A stretch of DNA of 33,088 nt from JBGPHT01 sp041484525 (GCA_041484525.1 JBGPHT010000084.1:1-33088); one strand, 5' to 3'; counted from the stretch's first letter, positions 8,396 to 17,476 are shown. The notes: a model not told the origin generated them from the letters alone. Numbers and translations are program-made.

Positions 8396-9070
8396 ATGCC
8401 GGATTTCAAAAAGCTGATCGCGAAATTGAAGCGCCACTACGGTGAGCCGGCGCTGCCGCCGGTGAAGGGTCCGTTCGAGCTGGTGATGTGGGAGAACGCC
8501 TGCTACCTGCTGCCGGACGAGCGGCGGGCGGAGGTATTCGAGGGGCTGAAGAAGCAGGTGGGGATGAACGCGGCGGCGATCTGGAATGCCGATCGCGAGA
8601 CGCTGCTCGGGCTCGCGCAGCGCGGCGGTATGCGGCCGCAGACGCGGGTGTTTCGCTGGCTCGAGATCGCGCGTATTACGCTCGATCGGTTCGAGGGGGA
8701 TCTGGATCGGATCTTGAAGGAGCCGTACGCCAACGCCAGGAAGGCGCTGAAGCAGTTTCCCAACATCGGGGAGCCGGGGGCGGAGAAGATCCTGATGCTG
8801 TGCGGGATGGCTGCGGGGTTGCCGCTCGAGTCGAACGGATTGCGGGTGCTGCAGCGGGTGGGGTTTGGCAGGGCGCAGAAGAGCTACGGCGCGACGTACA
8901 AGTCTGTGCAGGAGGGGCTGGCTGGGGAGCTTCCGAGGGATGCGGCGGCGTTGTCGAGGGCGCATCTGCTGCTGAAGCAGCATGGAAAGGAAATCTGTAA
9001 GAACAACGGGCCGCGGTGCGGCGAGTGTCCGGTGGCGGAGATGTGCGGGTATGCGTTCAAGGGGCGGTGA
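8396..9070 (+). CDS. Endonuclease III-like HhH-GPD protein with 4Fe-4S cluster
   Basis: A 224-residue member of the HhH-GPD base-excision glycosylase superfamily. The start is ATG 8396; a GTG two codons earlier is possible. The C-terminal cluster ligands are complete: CKNNGPRC, then CGEC, then CPVAEMC, giving C-x6-C-x2-C-x5-C as in endonuclease III. The helix-hairpin-helix region reads FPNIGEPGAEKIL, where endonuclease III has LPGVGRKTA, so the catalytic lysine position holds Pro. The catalytic aspartate block (VDTHV in Nth) reads LESNGLRVL. By eye, the lyase lysine is absent and the Asp is changed to Glu or displaced. It may be a monofunctional glycosylase or a divergent paralogue; it should not be labelled nth. 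Confidence 0.85.
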   Translation: MPDFKKLIAKLKRHYGEPALPPVKGPFELVMWENACYLLPDERRAEVFEGLKKQVGMNAAAIWNADRETLLGLAQRGGMRPQTRVFRWLEIARITLDRFEGDLDRILKEPYANARKALKQFPNIGEPGAEKILMLCGMAAGLPLESNGLRVLQRVGFGRAQKSYGATYKSVQEGLAGELPRDAAALSRAHLLLKQHGKEICKNNGPRCGECPVAEMCGYAFKGR

Positions 9071-9148
9071 AAGAGTGCGGGGACGCGCCTACTGTGTGGA
9101 TAGGTTGCGGATTCTTTCGCCGCGGATTCTTCGTGGGGCGCGGCGGCT

Positions 9149-10234
9149 TCAGTAGACGGTTCGGGATTGCGTCTGGAGTTTAGTGGACAGCGAAAAGCGG
9201 GGGTCGGGTTCCCGATGCTGCAGGATACGGGCGGCGACGTATTCCCCAACGGCGGGGCCATGTTTGAAACCGTGGCCGGAGCCGCCGCCGACTAGCCAGA
9301 TGTGGTCGAAGCCGGGGTGGCGGTCGATCAGGAAATCGCCGTTCGAGGTGTTTTCGTATTGGCAAACGCGCGTCTCGACGAGGGGGGAGTTGCTCAATGC
9401 GGGGAAACGTTCGGCTAGAAAACGGCGCGCCTCGGCGATGCCTTCAGGTGTGGGGCGGCGGTCGCCCGTGTCCGGGTCGAAGGGATCGCCGTGGCGGTCG
9501 AAGGCCAGCTTGAAGCCTCGGGCTTCGAGATCGGGAAAGCCGTAGGGGCCGCGCGGGTCGTTGAAGTCGATCCATGCCGGGAACGCGGGCGGCGAGAAGC
9601 GGCGGTCGCCCGCGGGCGGTGCGAAGAAGTAGACTTCCTGGCGGGTGGGAAAGATGCGGTCGCCGAGGAGATCAGGAAAGAGTTTGGGGAGCCAGGGGCC
9701 GCAGGCGTAGACGAGCACCCGGGCGGGGGCCTCGGAAAGCTGGCCCACCGTAAACGTGACGCCGAGCCGGACGGCATCTTCTACTACTGCGGCCACGGCG
9801 CGCCGCGCCATCAGGGCGCCGCTTTCCGGTTCGAGAATGCCGAAGGCTTCGGGATCGTGGAGCTGCATCTGCGGGTAGCGCCTGGCGAGGTTGGCGGCGG
9901 AGAGGATCTCCGTCTCGACGCCGGCGCGTTCGAGGGTGGCGCGGGTCGCAACGCTGTACGGATCATTTTCGCGCGCGATCCAGAGCACGCCGGTGCGATG
10001 GAACAGGTCGGGGGTCAGCGACTGCCACATGCCGAGCGAACGCATTGCCATGCGGGTGTAGATCTCGTCGGCGCCGTAGCCCATGCGGATGATGCGGCTT
10101 TCGCCTCCCGAACTGGATCGGCTGTGCCCGGGGCTCCAGGCGTCGACCAGCAGCACCGAGGCGCCTGCCTGGCGGAGATGCCAGGCGGTCCAGGCGCCGA
10201 AGACGCCGGCGCCGATCACAGCGATATCGTACAT
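9149..10234 (-). CDS. FAD-dependent oxidoreductase, DAO/sarcosine oxidase type
   Basis: A 361-residue flavoenzyme. The N-terminal Rossmann motif is IGAGVFGAWTAWHLRQAGA, followed by an acidic residue at the end of strand two (VLLVDAW). SSGGESRIIRMGYG resembles the SS...R segment of monomeric sarcosine oxidase and N-methyltryptophan oxidase. The C-terminal NGDFLIDRHPG and VGGGSGHGFKHGPAVGEY blocks bind FAD and close the DAO fold. The expected reaction is oxidation of a secondary or N-methyl amino acid with release of peroxide; the substrate is not determined. No close functional partner is adjacent. The start ATG 10234 is the only sensible one. Confidence 0.88.
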   Translation of the reverse strand: MYDIAVIGAGVFGAWTAWHLRQAGASVLLVDAWSPGHSRSSSGGESRIIRMGYGADEIYTRMAMRSLGMWQSLTPDLFHRTGVLWIARENDPYSVATRATLERAGVETEILSAANLARRYPQMQLHDPEAFGILEPESGALMARRAVAAVVEDAVRLGVTFTVGQLSEAPARVLVYACGPWLPKLFPDLLGDRIFPTRQEVYFFAPPAGDRRFSPPAFPAWIDFNDPRGPYGFPDLEARGFKLAFDRHGDPFDPDTGDRRPTPEGIAEARRFLAERFPALSNSPLVETRVCQYENTSNGDFLIDRHPGFDHIWLVGGGSGHGFKHGPAVGEYVAARILQHREPDPRFSLSTKLQTQSRTVY

Positions 10235-10274
10235 GGTCTAAAAGCGAAAAAACAAAGGATCGGGAGTGTCCGCT

Positions 10275-10349
10275 GGAAAAACGGGGACAGGCAACGAAAT
10301 CCCACGCAAAGGCGGCGCGGGAGGTTTCGAAGCCTGTCCCCGGTTTTCC
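10275..10349. repeat. REPIN-like inverted repeat
   Basis: Two 18-base arms, 10275-10292 and 10332-10349, are reverse complements with a single mismatch. The core is GGGGACAGGC / GCCTGTCCCC and the spacer is 39 bases. Parts of the spacer (AACGAAATCCC and GGGAGGTTTCGAA) can extend the pairing with small bulges. Paired short palindromic elements of this kind, between genes and flanked by runs of A/T, are the form of REPINs mobilised by RAYT (Y1) transposases. No transposase lies in the window, so this assignment is by form. It sits between the flavin oxidoreductase start and the ku stop, and could also act as an RNA hairpin. Confidence 0.65.
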
Positions 10350-10360
10350 GACTCGGCCAT

Positions 10361-11218
10361 TTACCCTGCTTGACTCTTGCGGGCGCGCTTCTTGGGAGCG
10401 GCTTCGACGGGCGAGTCGTGCTGCTCGGCGGCGGCGCTGGCCACCTGGGCGGGCTTGCGCTTCTCGGCCAGGCTTTTCTTGAGCGCCTCCATGATGTCGA
10501 TCACCGGGGCAATGTGGGCGGCCGGCGTGGCCACGATTTTCTTGCCTTCGATCTTGGCCTCGATCATCTTCTGGAGGTTGTCGCGGTAGGTGTCGTGGTA
10601 TTTCTGCGGTTCGAAATCGGCCTCGAGCGAGGAGATCAGCATCTTGGCCATCGCCAGTTCCTTGTCCTTCACCAGGCTGGTGTCGGTGCGGAACTCTTCG
10701 ACTTGGCGGATCTCATCCTGGTAGTACATGGTGTGGGAGAGGATGCCCTTGGCGCCGGGCCGCAGGATGATGATGTGTTCGCGGTTGTGCATCGCCACTT
10801 TGGCGAGCGCGTAATAGCTGGACTCGCGCAGCGCCTGGAACAGCAGCGCGTACGGCTTCTCGCCGCCTTCGTCGGGGGCAACGTAGTAGGAGCTTTCGAG
10901 GTAGATCGCGTCCACCTGGTCGGCCTTGACGAACTCCAGAATCTCCATCACCTTGGCGGTTTTCGGAGCGACGTTCTTGATGTCTTCGTCGTCGATGACG
11001 ACATAGTGGTCCTTCTCGTACTCGTACCCCTTCACCAGCTCGCTGCGCGGCACCGGCTTATCCTCGGCCTGGCAGAAGGTGACCTGTTTGATGCGGGAAT
11101 GGTCGTCCTTGTGCAGCAAATTGAAGCTGACGGTTTCGCTGCGCGCGGCGCTAAAGAGGCGGATGGGAAACGAGACGAGGCCGAATGTCAGGTGGCCTTT
11201 CCAGACGCTAGATGCCAT
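10361..11218 (-). CDS. ku: Non-homologous end-joining protein Ku
   Basis: Bacterial Ku is a homodimeric ring that binds double-strand DNA ends and recruits LigD. The 285-residue product opens SSVWKGHLTFGLVSFPIRLF, a hallmark of the family. It continues with the Ku core (FNLLHKDDHSRIKQ, YVVIDDEDIKNV, DAIYLESSYYVAPDE, ALLFQALRES, REHIIILRP). It ends in a lysine/arginine-rich tail (PKKRARKSQAG), typical of bacterial Ku C-termini that help bind DNA. It diverges from ligD with about 80 bases between starts, a common arrangement that allows co-regulation. Confidence 0.97.
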   Translation of the reverse strand: MASSVWKGHLTFGLVSFPIRLFSAARSETVSFNLLHKDDHSRIKQVTFCQAEDKPVPRSELVKGYEYEKDHYVVIDDEDIKNVAPKTAKVMEILEFVKADQVDAIYLESSYYVAPDEGGEKPYALLFQALRESSYYALAKVAMHNREHIIILRPGAKGILSHTMYYQDEIRQVEEFRTDTSLVKDKELAMAKMLISSLEADFEPQKYHDTYRDNLQKMIEAKIEGKKIVATPAAHIAPVIDIMEALKKSLAEKRKPAQVASAAAEQHDSPVEAAPKKRARKSQAG

Positions 11219-11299
11219 AGATGAGACTCCTCACCGAGTGCGGCTTTCAGGATACGATAAAGCCCATTAAGATGTAAATGGAAGGACGTAAAGGGACTT

Positions 11300-12025
11300 A
11301 TGCCGCTCGAAGAATACGCCAAAAAGCGCCGGTTCGAGAACACCCCCGAACCTCCTCCCGGTGAAGGTAAAGGCAAGCGGGTTGCCAACTATTTTTGTGT
11401 GCAGCGGCACGACGCCACACGCCTGCATTACGATTTTCGGCTGGAGGTCGACGGCGTGCTCAAATCGTGGGCGGTGCCGAAAGGGCCGACGCTCGATCCC
11501 GGGGTGAAGCATCTGGCGGCGCACGTGGAAGATCACCCGATCGAGTACGGCGATTTCGAGGGGACCATTCCATCGGGTAATTACGGCGCGGGGAGCGTGA
11601 TGCTGTGGGACGCAGGCACGTTCGACCTGTTGGGCGATGTCTCGGCGGACGAACAGCTCAAGCGCGGCGATTTGAAATTCCGGCTGCATGGCGAAAAGCT
11701 GCACGGCGACTTCGGGCTGGTGCTGATGAAGGGGCGCGGCAAGGGCAACGAGTGGCTGCTGCTCAAGAAGCGCGACGAGTTCGCGACGCCCGGGTGGGAT
11801 GTGGAAGCGCACGCGTATAGTGTGCTATCCGGGCGCACGCAGCAGGAGATCGCGCAGAATCTGCCGGCGCGGAAGACCAAGCAGAAGACGGCGGGGGCGG
11901 CGAACCGGGTATGGGCGACCAGCCGTCCGGCAACTCGTGCCGCCAAGAGTGGCGCAGCGGCGCCGTCCAAAGCTGCGCCCAAATCGACGGCTAAAAAAAA
12001 ACTAAGTACGACCTCTCGGGGCTGA
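11300..12025 (+). CDS. ligD: LigD 3'-phosphoesterase part (5' half of split ligD)
   Basis: The first 165 or so residues form the LigD phosphoesterase (PE) domain, which trims 3' ends before joining. Metal-binding residues are visible: H37, H43 and D45 in RHDATRLHYDFRLE, and H79 in VEDHPIEYGDFEGTIP. A long Ala/Lys-rich linker follows. AAGGGA precedes ATG 11300 at good spacing. The frame leaves the LigD reading at an A9 run (11993-12001) and stops at 12025. A -1 shift there joins it directly to the ligase-polymerase frame, giving an 880-residue PE-Lig-Pol LigD, the normal order and size. Stand-alone PE proteins exist, so a split enzyme is possible. The in-frame linker coding across the gap favours a former or still-produced fusion. 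Confidence 0.9.
   Translation: MPLEEYAKKRRFENTPEPPPGEGKGKRVANYFCVQRHDATRLHYDFRLEVDGVLKSWAVPKGPTLDPGVKHLAAHVEDHPIEYGDFEGTIPSGNYGAGSVMLWDAGTFDLLGDVSADEQLKRGDLKFRLHGEKLHGDFGLVLMKGRGKGNEWLLLKKRDEFATPGWDVEAHAYSVLSGRTQQEIAQNLPARKTKQKTAGAANRVWATSRPATRAAKSGAAAPSKAAPKSTAKKKLSTTSRG
11993..12001 (+). promoter_or_regulatory. A9 run at the ligD frame junction, possible slippage site
   Basis: Nine consecutive A's encode three lysines in the phosphoesterase frame and contain the heptamer A-AAA-AAA in the correct phase for -1 ribosomal slippage. After a -1 step the next codons read TKYDLSGLKGARLAAMPA and enter the ligase domain with no stop. One extra A in the mRNA (transcriptional slippage) gives the same frame. 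The ligase frame has its own stop (TAA, 11992-11994) just upstream, so read-through is only possible by a shift inside the run. A one-base sequencing or assembly deletion explains it equally well. Confidence 0.45.
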
Positions 12026-12045
12026 AAGGGGCGCGCCTGGCTGCG

Positions 12046-13941
12046 ATGCCCGCGGCCATCGAGCCCATGAAGGCGGCCATCGGCGATCGGCCGCCGAAGG
12101 GCGAAGACTGGCTCTTCGAAATCAAGTGGGATGGCGTGCGCGCGGTGGCCTTCGTCGAGAAGGAACAGGTGCGGCTGCAGGCGCGCAGCGGGCTGCGGTG
12201 CGAGCGGCAATACCCGGAGCTGGCGGTCATCCACCACCAGATCGCGGCCGAACAGGTGGTGCTCGATGGCGAGATCGCAGTGCTCGACGCCCAGGGCGTG
12301 TCGCGCTTCCACTTGATCCAGCCGCGCATCGCGAACAGCGATCCCAACTCGGTGGCGCACCTGGTGCGCTCGACGCCCGTGGTCTACTTCGCGTTCGATC
12401 TGCTCTATCTGGACGGCTACGACCTGCGCGGCGTCCGCCTGAGCGAGCGCCGGAAGCTTCTCGAGCAAGTGGTGACGCCGGGCGGCGTGCTGCGTATCTC
12501 CGAGGCATTCGCGGGCGCAGGTGAGGAGATGCTCGAAGCGGCGCGCGAGAAGGGACTCGAGGGAATTCTCGCCAAGCATGCCGCGAGCGGCTACGAATCC
12601 AAGCGCAGCCGCGACTGGCTGAAGATCAAGATCAACAGCGAGCAGGAGTTCGTCATCGGCGGGTTCACGGCGCCGCAGGGCGACCGCGATCACTTCGGTG
12701 CGTTGGTGCTGGGGGTGCAGGACGAGGGCAAGCTGCGGTGGGTGGGGAACGTGGGCACGGGGTTCGACCAGAGGACGCTGGCCGACCTGTATCGACGCTT
12801 GCAGCCGCTGATCGTGAAGACGTGCCCGTTCGCCGAGCGTCCGAAACCCGACCGCGGCATGACGTGGGTAAAGCCGGAGCTGGTGTGCCAGGTGAAGTAC
12901 GCCAATTGGACGCAGGATAACCATTTGCGTGCGCCGGTATACGTCGGGCTGCGCGCGGACAAGGAGGCGGACGAGGTGACGCGCGAGAAAGCGCCGGCCG
13001 AAGAGTTGCTGCCGGAAAGCGCCAAGGAAGCCACGCTGACGATCGATGGCCGCGAGCTCAAATTCACCAATCTGCCGAAGGTCTATTACCCCGACGAGGG
13101 CTACACCAAACGCGACGTCATCAACTATTACGCCACGGTGGCGGACTTGATCCTGCCGCACCTGAAAGATCGTCCGCTGTCGCTGAAGCGGTATCCGAAC
13201 GGCATCAAGGAAGAATATTTCTTCCAGAAAAACGTGCGCGAATCTTTTGCGCCGTGGCTGCGGACGGAGATGATCCACTCGGAGCACAATCAGGCGCCGA
13301 TCAAGTACGTCTTCGCCGGGGACCGCGCCAGCCTGCTCTACCTGGTCAACCTGGGGTGCATCGATCACAATCCGTGGATGAGCCGGTCACCGCACCTGGA
13401 CAATCCGGATTTCGTGCTCATCGACCTGGACCCGCAGGAGTGCCCGTTCGACATGATCGTGGACGCGGCGCTGATGGTGAAGCGCGTGCTCGACGAGATC
13501 GGGCTCGCGGGCTATCCAAAGACGACGGGCGGCGACGGCATGCACGTGTACATTCCTGTCGAGCCGGTTTACTCGTACGAGGAGACGCGCACCTTCGCGG
13601 AACTGATTGCGCGGCTGCTGTTCGACCGCAAGCCGGAGCTGTTCACCACGCCGCGCTCAGTATCCAAGCGGCAGAAGAACCGGGTGTATTTCGACTACCT
13701 GCAAAACGGGAAATCGAAGACGATTGCGGCGCCTTACGTGCTGCGGGCGTATGCGGGCGCGCCGGTGGCGACGCCACTCGAGTGGAGCGAAGTGCGGCAC
13801 GGGCTCGATCCGAAGCAGTTCCACATCATGAATGCGCGGGAACGGTTTCAGGAGAAGGGGGACCTGTTCCGAGGGGTGCTGGAGAAGCCGCAGGCGTTAG
13901 ATGAAGCGATCGTGAAGCTGGACCGGTTGTTCCGTGGATAA
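12046..13941 (+). CDS. ligD: LigD ATP-dependent ligase and polymerase part (3' half of split ligD)
   Basis: A 631-residue two-domain protein from ATG 12046. The ligase domain has the adenylated lysine K27 in FEIKWDGVRA, motif III VVYFAFDLLYLDG, motif IV EGILAK and motif V DWLKIKI, followed by an OB-fold region. The polymerase/primase domain begins near residue 325 (LTIDGRELKFTNLPKVYYP). It includes the metal-binding FVLIDLDPQ and KTTGGDGMHVYIPV, and ends with DYLQNGKSKTIAAPYVLRA. The protein fills, extends and seals broken ends with Ku. ATG 12046 lies 20 bases past the stop of the phosphoesterase frame with only a poorly spaced AAAGGGG upstream, so independent initiation looks weak. Coding-like text runs in this frame from 12001. 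Confidence 0.93.
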   Translation: MPAAIEPMKAAIGDRPPKGEDWLFEIKWDGVRAVAFVEKEQVRLQARSGLRCERQYPELAVIHHQIAAEQVVLDGEIAVLDAQGVSRFHLIQPRIANSDPNSVAHLVRSTPVVYFAFDLLYLDGYDLRGVRLSERRKLLEQVVTPGGVLRISEAFAGAGEEMLEAAREKGLEGILAKHAASGYESKRSRDWLKIKINSEQEFVIGGFTAPQGDRDHFGALVLGVQDEGKLRWVGNVGTGFDQRTLADLYRRLQPLIVKTCPFAERPKPDRGMTWVKPELVCQVKYANWTQDNHLRAPVYVGLRADKEADEVTREKAPAEELLPESAKEATLTIDGRELKFTNLPKVYYPDEGYTKRDVINYYATVADLILPHLKDRPLSLKRYPNGIKEEYFFQKNVRESFAPWLRTEMIHSEHNQAPIKYVFAGDRASLLYLVNLGCIDHNPWMSRSPHLDNPDFVLIDLDPQECPFDMIVDAALMVKRVLDEIGLAGYPKTTGGDGMHVYIPVEPVYSYEETRTFAELIARLLFDRKPELFTTPRSVSKRQKNRVYFDYLQNGKSKTIAAPYVLRAYAGAPVATPLEWSEVRHGLDPKQFHIMNARERFQEKGDLFRGVLEKPQALDEAIVKLDRLFRG

Positions 13942-13947
13942 GTTGGT

Positions 13948-14439
13948 CTACTCGGGCGCCAGGAAGACGATCGTGCCGTTGCCGCGGTAGACCAGATTGG
14001 CCGGCGCCTTCTTGACGTCTTCGCTTTTACGGGCTTCGACGCGGCCGTAGATTACCGTCCAGCGGTCGTAATCCGGGGTGCCGAAACGGAACTTGCCCAG
14101 GGCGGTGTTCTTCCGCAGGTCGGCGAACTTCTTGTTGAGGGCGGGGCCGTCCAGAGCGTAATCGTCGGGCGGCTTGGGCGCTTCCTTCTCTTCCACCAGC
14201 CACAACTCCGGCGGCCCCTGTACGGCCGCGTCGCACGCCTGCTCGCTGATCCAGCGGCCATTTTCGCGGAAGGAGTAGCGTCCGAGTACGGCCATAGTCT
14301 TGCCTTCGTGGGCAGGGAGATCGCGCAGCACCTCGCACACGGAGAGCGGGATGAGCGGCGCGCCCGCGGGCCACGCGGCGAGGCACATCAGAAACCCGAG
14401 AATCACGGCCCGGCGAAACCTGGAATTTCCCTGAAGCAC
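13948..14439 (-). CDS. Secreted protein of unknown function
   Basis: A 163-residue protein with a signal peptide: basic RFRR, then the hydrophobic core AVILGFLMCLAAWPAGA to about residue 27. The mature part begins with a region around VCEVLRDLPAHEGKTMAVLG and RYSFRENGRWISEQAC. That hints at a small beta-rich domain with two or three cysteines and a Trp-rich motif. I do not recognise a named family. It converges on ligD with six bases between stops and no obvious terminator, and diverges from the TonB-dependent receptor across a 125-base gap. Confidence 0.65.
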   Translation of the reverse strand: MLQGNSRFRRAVILGFLMCLAAWPAGAPLIPLSVCEVLRDLPAHEGKTMAVLGRYSFRENGRWISEQACDAAVQGPPELWLVEEKEAPKPPDDYALDGPALNKKFADLRKNTALGKFRFGTPDYDRWTVIYGRVEARKSEDVKKAPANLVYRGNGTIVFLAPE

Positions 14440-14564
14440 GGCTTAACTAAGCATAGACTAGCGCACTATTGCCGTGGGTTACCCATGATTTCACGTACTT
14501 GTAATCGATCTGTAATAGACCCGCTGCTACGATCCAACTTGTCACCAAGGGTCGAGGAGAAGAG

Positions 14565-14885
14565 ATGACGAACACGCGCGCGAGAGTACTGATCTGTTTA
14601 GCTGTCGCAATAGCTGCTCCTGGAGTCTGGGGTCAATCGGACGCAGGGCACGGCTCAATTCAGGGCCGCATCACGGATGCATCCGCCAAGGTGATCCAGG
14701 GCGCCGAGGTGACGCTGCGGGAGACCAGGACGGGATATGCCCGCAAGTTGGTGACAGACGCTGAAGGGAACTACCGCGCGGGAGCGCTGCCGATCGGCAC
14801 GTTCTCCGTGGAGGCGACCGCACCCGGGTTTGGATCCGCCAAGGCGGACGAGATTGCGGTGTCGGTGGGTGAGACAAAACGGTGA
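14565..14885 (+). pseudogene. N-terminal part of a split TonB-dependent receptor: signal peptide and carboxypeptidase-regulatory domain
   Basis: A 106-residue frame with a strong GAGGAG ribosome site just before ATG 14565. It has a signal peptide (VLICLAVAIAAPGVWG) and a carboxypeptidase-regulatory-like domain: GSIQGRITDASAKVIQGAEV, then YRAGALPIGTFSVEATAPGF. This is the standard N-terminus of Oar-like acidobacterial receptors. The frame ends at CGG TGA where the family continues with VNIGLQV. Restoring one G (CGG GTG) joins it to the next frame with no gap. As written, the signal peptide is separated from the barrel. Confidence 0.85.
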
Positions 14886-17476
14886 ACATCGGGCTGCAGG
14901 TGGCCTCGGTGAATGCCACGGTCACGGTGGAAGCGAACGCGCAGATCATCGACCAGAACGCGATCTCGAATAGCGTGACGTTGAACTCGAATTCGGTCGA
15001 AAATCTCCCGATCCGCGGCCGGAACTTCCAGGAATTCGCACTGCTGGCGCCCAACGTGATGCAGGAGCAGGACCGCTTCGGCATGGTGGTGAACGGGCAG
15101 CGGTCGAGCAATTCGAACGTCTCGCTCGACGGCACGGATTTCAACGATTCGCTGCAAGGCGGGCAACGCGGCAACAATGACGGCGCGGCTTATTGGTTTC
15201 CGCAGTCGGCGGTGCGCGAATTCCAGTTCGTGCGCACCGGCGCCTCGGCGGAAGTGGGCCGCACCAACGCCGGCTTCCTCAACGTAGTCACGAAATCGGG
15301 CACCAACACCTACCACGGTGAGGCCTTCTATCAGAATCGCAACGGTTCGCTCACGTCCCCGGACGCCTTCAACAACCCCAGCACTAATAACTCGCAGCAC
15401 CAGTTCGGCGGTTCCATCGGCGGACCGATTCTAAAGGACAAATTATTCTTCTTCGCCTCGGTGGAGAAGAACAAGGTGCAGATTCCGTACATGGTGAAGT
15501 TCACGCCGCAGGTGGCGAGCATCGTCATTCCTCAAAGTATTCTCGAGCAGCAGGGCGACTTCTATAACACCAACAATCCGCTGGTGTCGTTCGGGCGCGC
15601 GGACTACATCCTGAATTCCAAGAACACGCTGAACCTGCAATACACGTACTCGGTGCTGAACGGCGGCAACTTCAAAGGACCATCCTCGCAGACCACCTCC
15701 GCCTCCTCCAACAACAAGTATCTCGACCGCAGCAGCCAGGGCATCAAAGCCGCAGTGACTACCGTTTTTGCGTCGACGCTGCTGAACGAAATGCGCGGGC
15801 AGTTTGCATACGATAACCGCAACGAAGACTCCGTTGTGCAGATGCCGCAGATCGATATTACGGGCTTCGGCACGCTGGGCGGAAACTCGGACGGCCACAT
15901 TTTCTACTACGCCAAGCGCTACGAGATTCTGGATAACGTGAGTTGGAACCGGGGCGCCCACACGCTCAAATTCGGCGTCGATTTGAATTGGAATCCCCAG
16001 CAGCAGGCGCGCGAAACCAACGGCGGCGGTGACTATAGCTTCAACTCGATCGGCGATTACCTGGCGGGTAAGATCAATCAGTATCAGCAGGCGATTGCGG
16101 CCAATGGCGGGCAGGGCGTCTATCGGGGCATGCAGCAGGACCACGCGGCTTTTATACAAGACACCATCCAGTTGCGCCGCGACTTCACGCTGACGATGGG
16201 GCTGCGATGGGAAGGCGAGATCGAGCCGCAACCGAAGCGGCCGAATCCGAGGTTCCCGGTGCTGACCGGCCAGATTCCGAACGACCTGACAATGTGGCAG
16301 CCGCGGCTTGGCTTCGCGTACAACGTGGCGGGCAACACTAAGAGCGTCATCCGCGCCTCCGCCGGGCTCTTCGATGCGCGCACACCGGCCTACCTGTTGC
16401 AGCGCGTGTTCACCGACAACGGCATCGACACCACCATCATCGATACCAGCGTCGATCCGAACGCTTTCAACTATCTGCACTTCCCCAACGCACTTACGTC
16501 TGTGCCGGCGGGAGTATCGCAGCCTATCAATTCGGTCTATGCCTTGGATCCGGCTTTCAAGAATCCACGGTCCGGCCAGGTGGCGGTTTCCTTCGAGCAA
16601 CAGTTGGACCAGCAGACCACCGCCACCATCTCGTTCGTCCGGAATTCCACGTGGGGGTTGCAGCGGCGCATCGACACGAATCTGTATCCGCCGACCATCG
16701 ACGCCGCCGGCAACGCGGTGTATCCGGTGGGTCCCAAGTCCACGGCAGGGGTGCTGCGGCCGGATCCGACGGTCGGCCAGATCAACGTGAATCAGTCGAC
16801 GGCGCACTCCGATTACAACAGCCTGTCGATCAGTGTGCAGCGCCGCATGAGCCGCCGGCTACAGTTCCAGGCGCACTACACCTACTCGACAACGCGCGAC
16901 GACGATTCGAACGAGCGCGACTTCAACCGGCAGACGGCGTTCGACACTTATAACCTGAGCCTGGATGCCACTTATTCGAAGCAGGACATCCGCCACAACG
17001 GCAATCTCAACGCGGTCTATTCGCTGCCGTGGGGTGTGACGGCGACGGGGATTTTCATGGCCCGCACCGGTCAGCCCTGGAAGGCGGTGGTGGGATCGGA
17101 TACGCAAAACGACAGCAACACGGTGAACGACCTGCCGGTGTTTAACGGACACGTGATCCCGCGCAACTCGTTCCGGCTCCCGGGATTTCTGGATTTCGAT
17201 GCGCGGCTGCTGAAGTCGATCAAGCTGCCGAAGCTGGGCGAGCGGGCGCGGCTCAATCTTTCCGCCGAGGCGTACAACATTACGCGCTCGACGAACAAGA
17301 ACTTAAGCTCGAACGGCGAGAGCAAGTCCGGCAAGGCGCTGGCGAATGGCGCCCTCAATCCATTTACGGGATGGCCGTTCGCCACCAACTCGTTCAGCAT
17401 TCCAACCAACGCTCCCGCCACCGACCGTTTCGGCGGGCCGCGGCAGGTGCAGTTGGGCGCGCGGTTCGTGTTTTAA
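14882..17476 (+). pseudogene. TonB-dependent receptor, plug and beta-barrel part (Oar-like)
   Basis: Oar-like TonB-dependent outer-membrane receptors are abundant in Acidobacteriota. This 864-residue frame begins GTG AAC ATC, overlapping the stop of the N-terminal frame (GTGA). It contains VTVEANAQIID, the plug signature VENLPIRGRNFQEFALLAPN, VSLDGTDFND, VREFQFVRTGASAEVGRTNA and a long barrel ending QLGARFVF with a terminal aromatic residue. Alone it has no signal peptide, so it could not reach the outer membrane unless the frames are joined (about 971 residues). Either a one-base deletion has killed the gene, or the sequence has an error. GTGA coupling could make both pieces, but not as one exported protein. 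Substrate is unknown. Confidence 0.88.

Noticed and set aside
8366..8983. Upstream extension of the aldo/keto reductase frame
   Set aside because: The enzyme N-terminus is at 8365; the extension is antisense of the HhH-GPD gene.
9107..9131. GCGGATTCTT occurring twice 15 bases apart
   Set aside because: A short imperfect repeat in a small gap, with no structure or context to give it meaning.
9491..11224. 577-residue plus-strand frame across the flavin oxidoreductase and ku
   Set aside because: It runs antisense through two well-identified genes and their spacer.
11581..13368. 595-residue minus-strand open frame opposite ligD
   Set aside because: It is the antisense of the two ligD pieces, is Arg/His-rich and has no domain likeness; such shadows are common in high-GC DNA.
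15443..16807. 454-residue minus-strand open frame inside the TonB receptor
   Set aside because: It is antisense to a clear barrel domain, with Arg/Val/His-rich text and no ribosome site.
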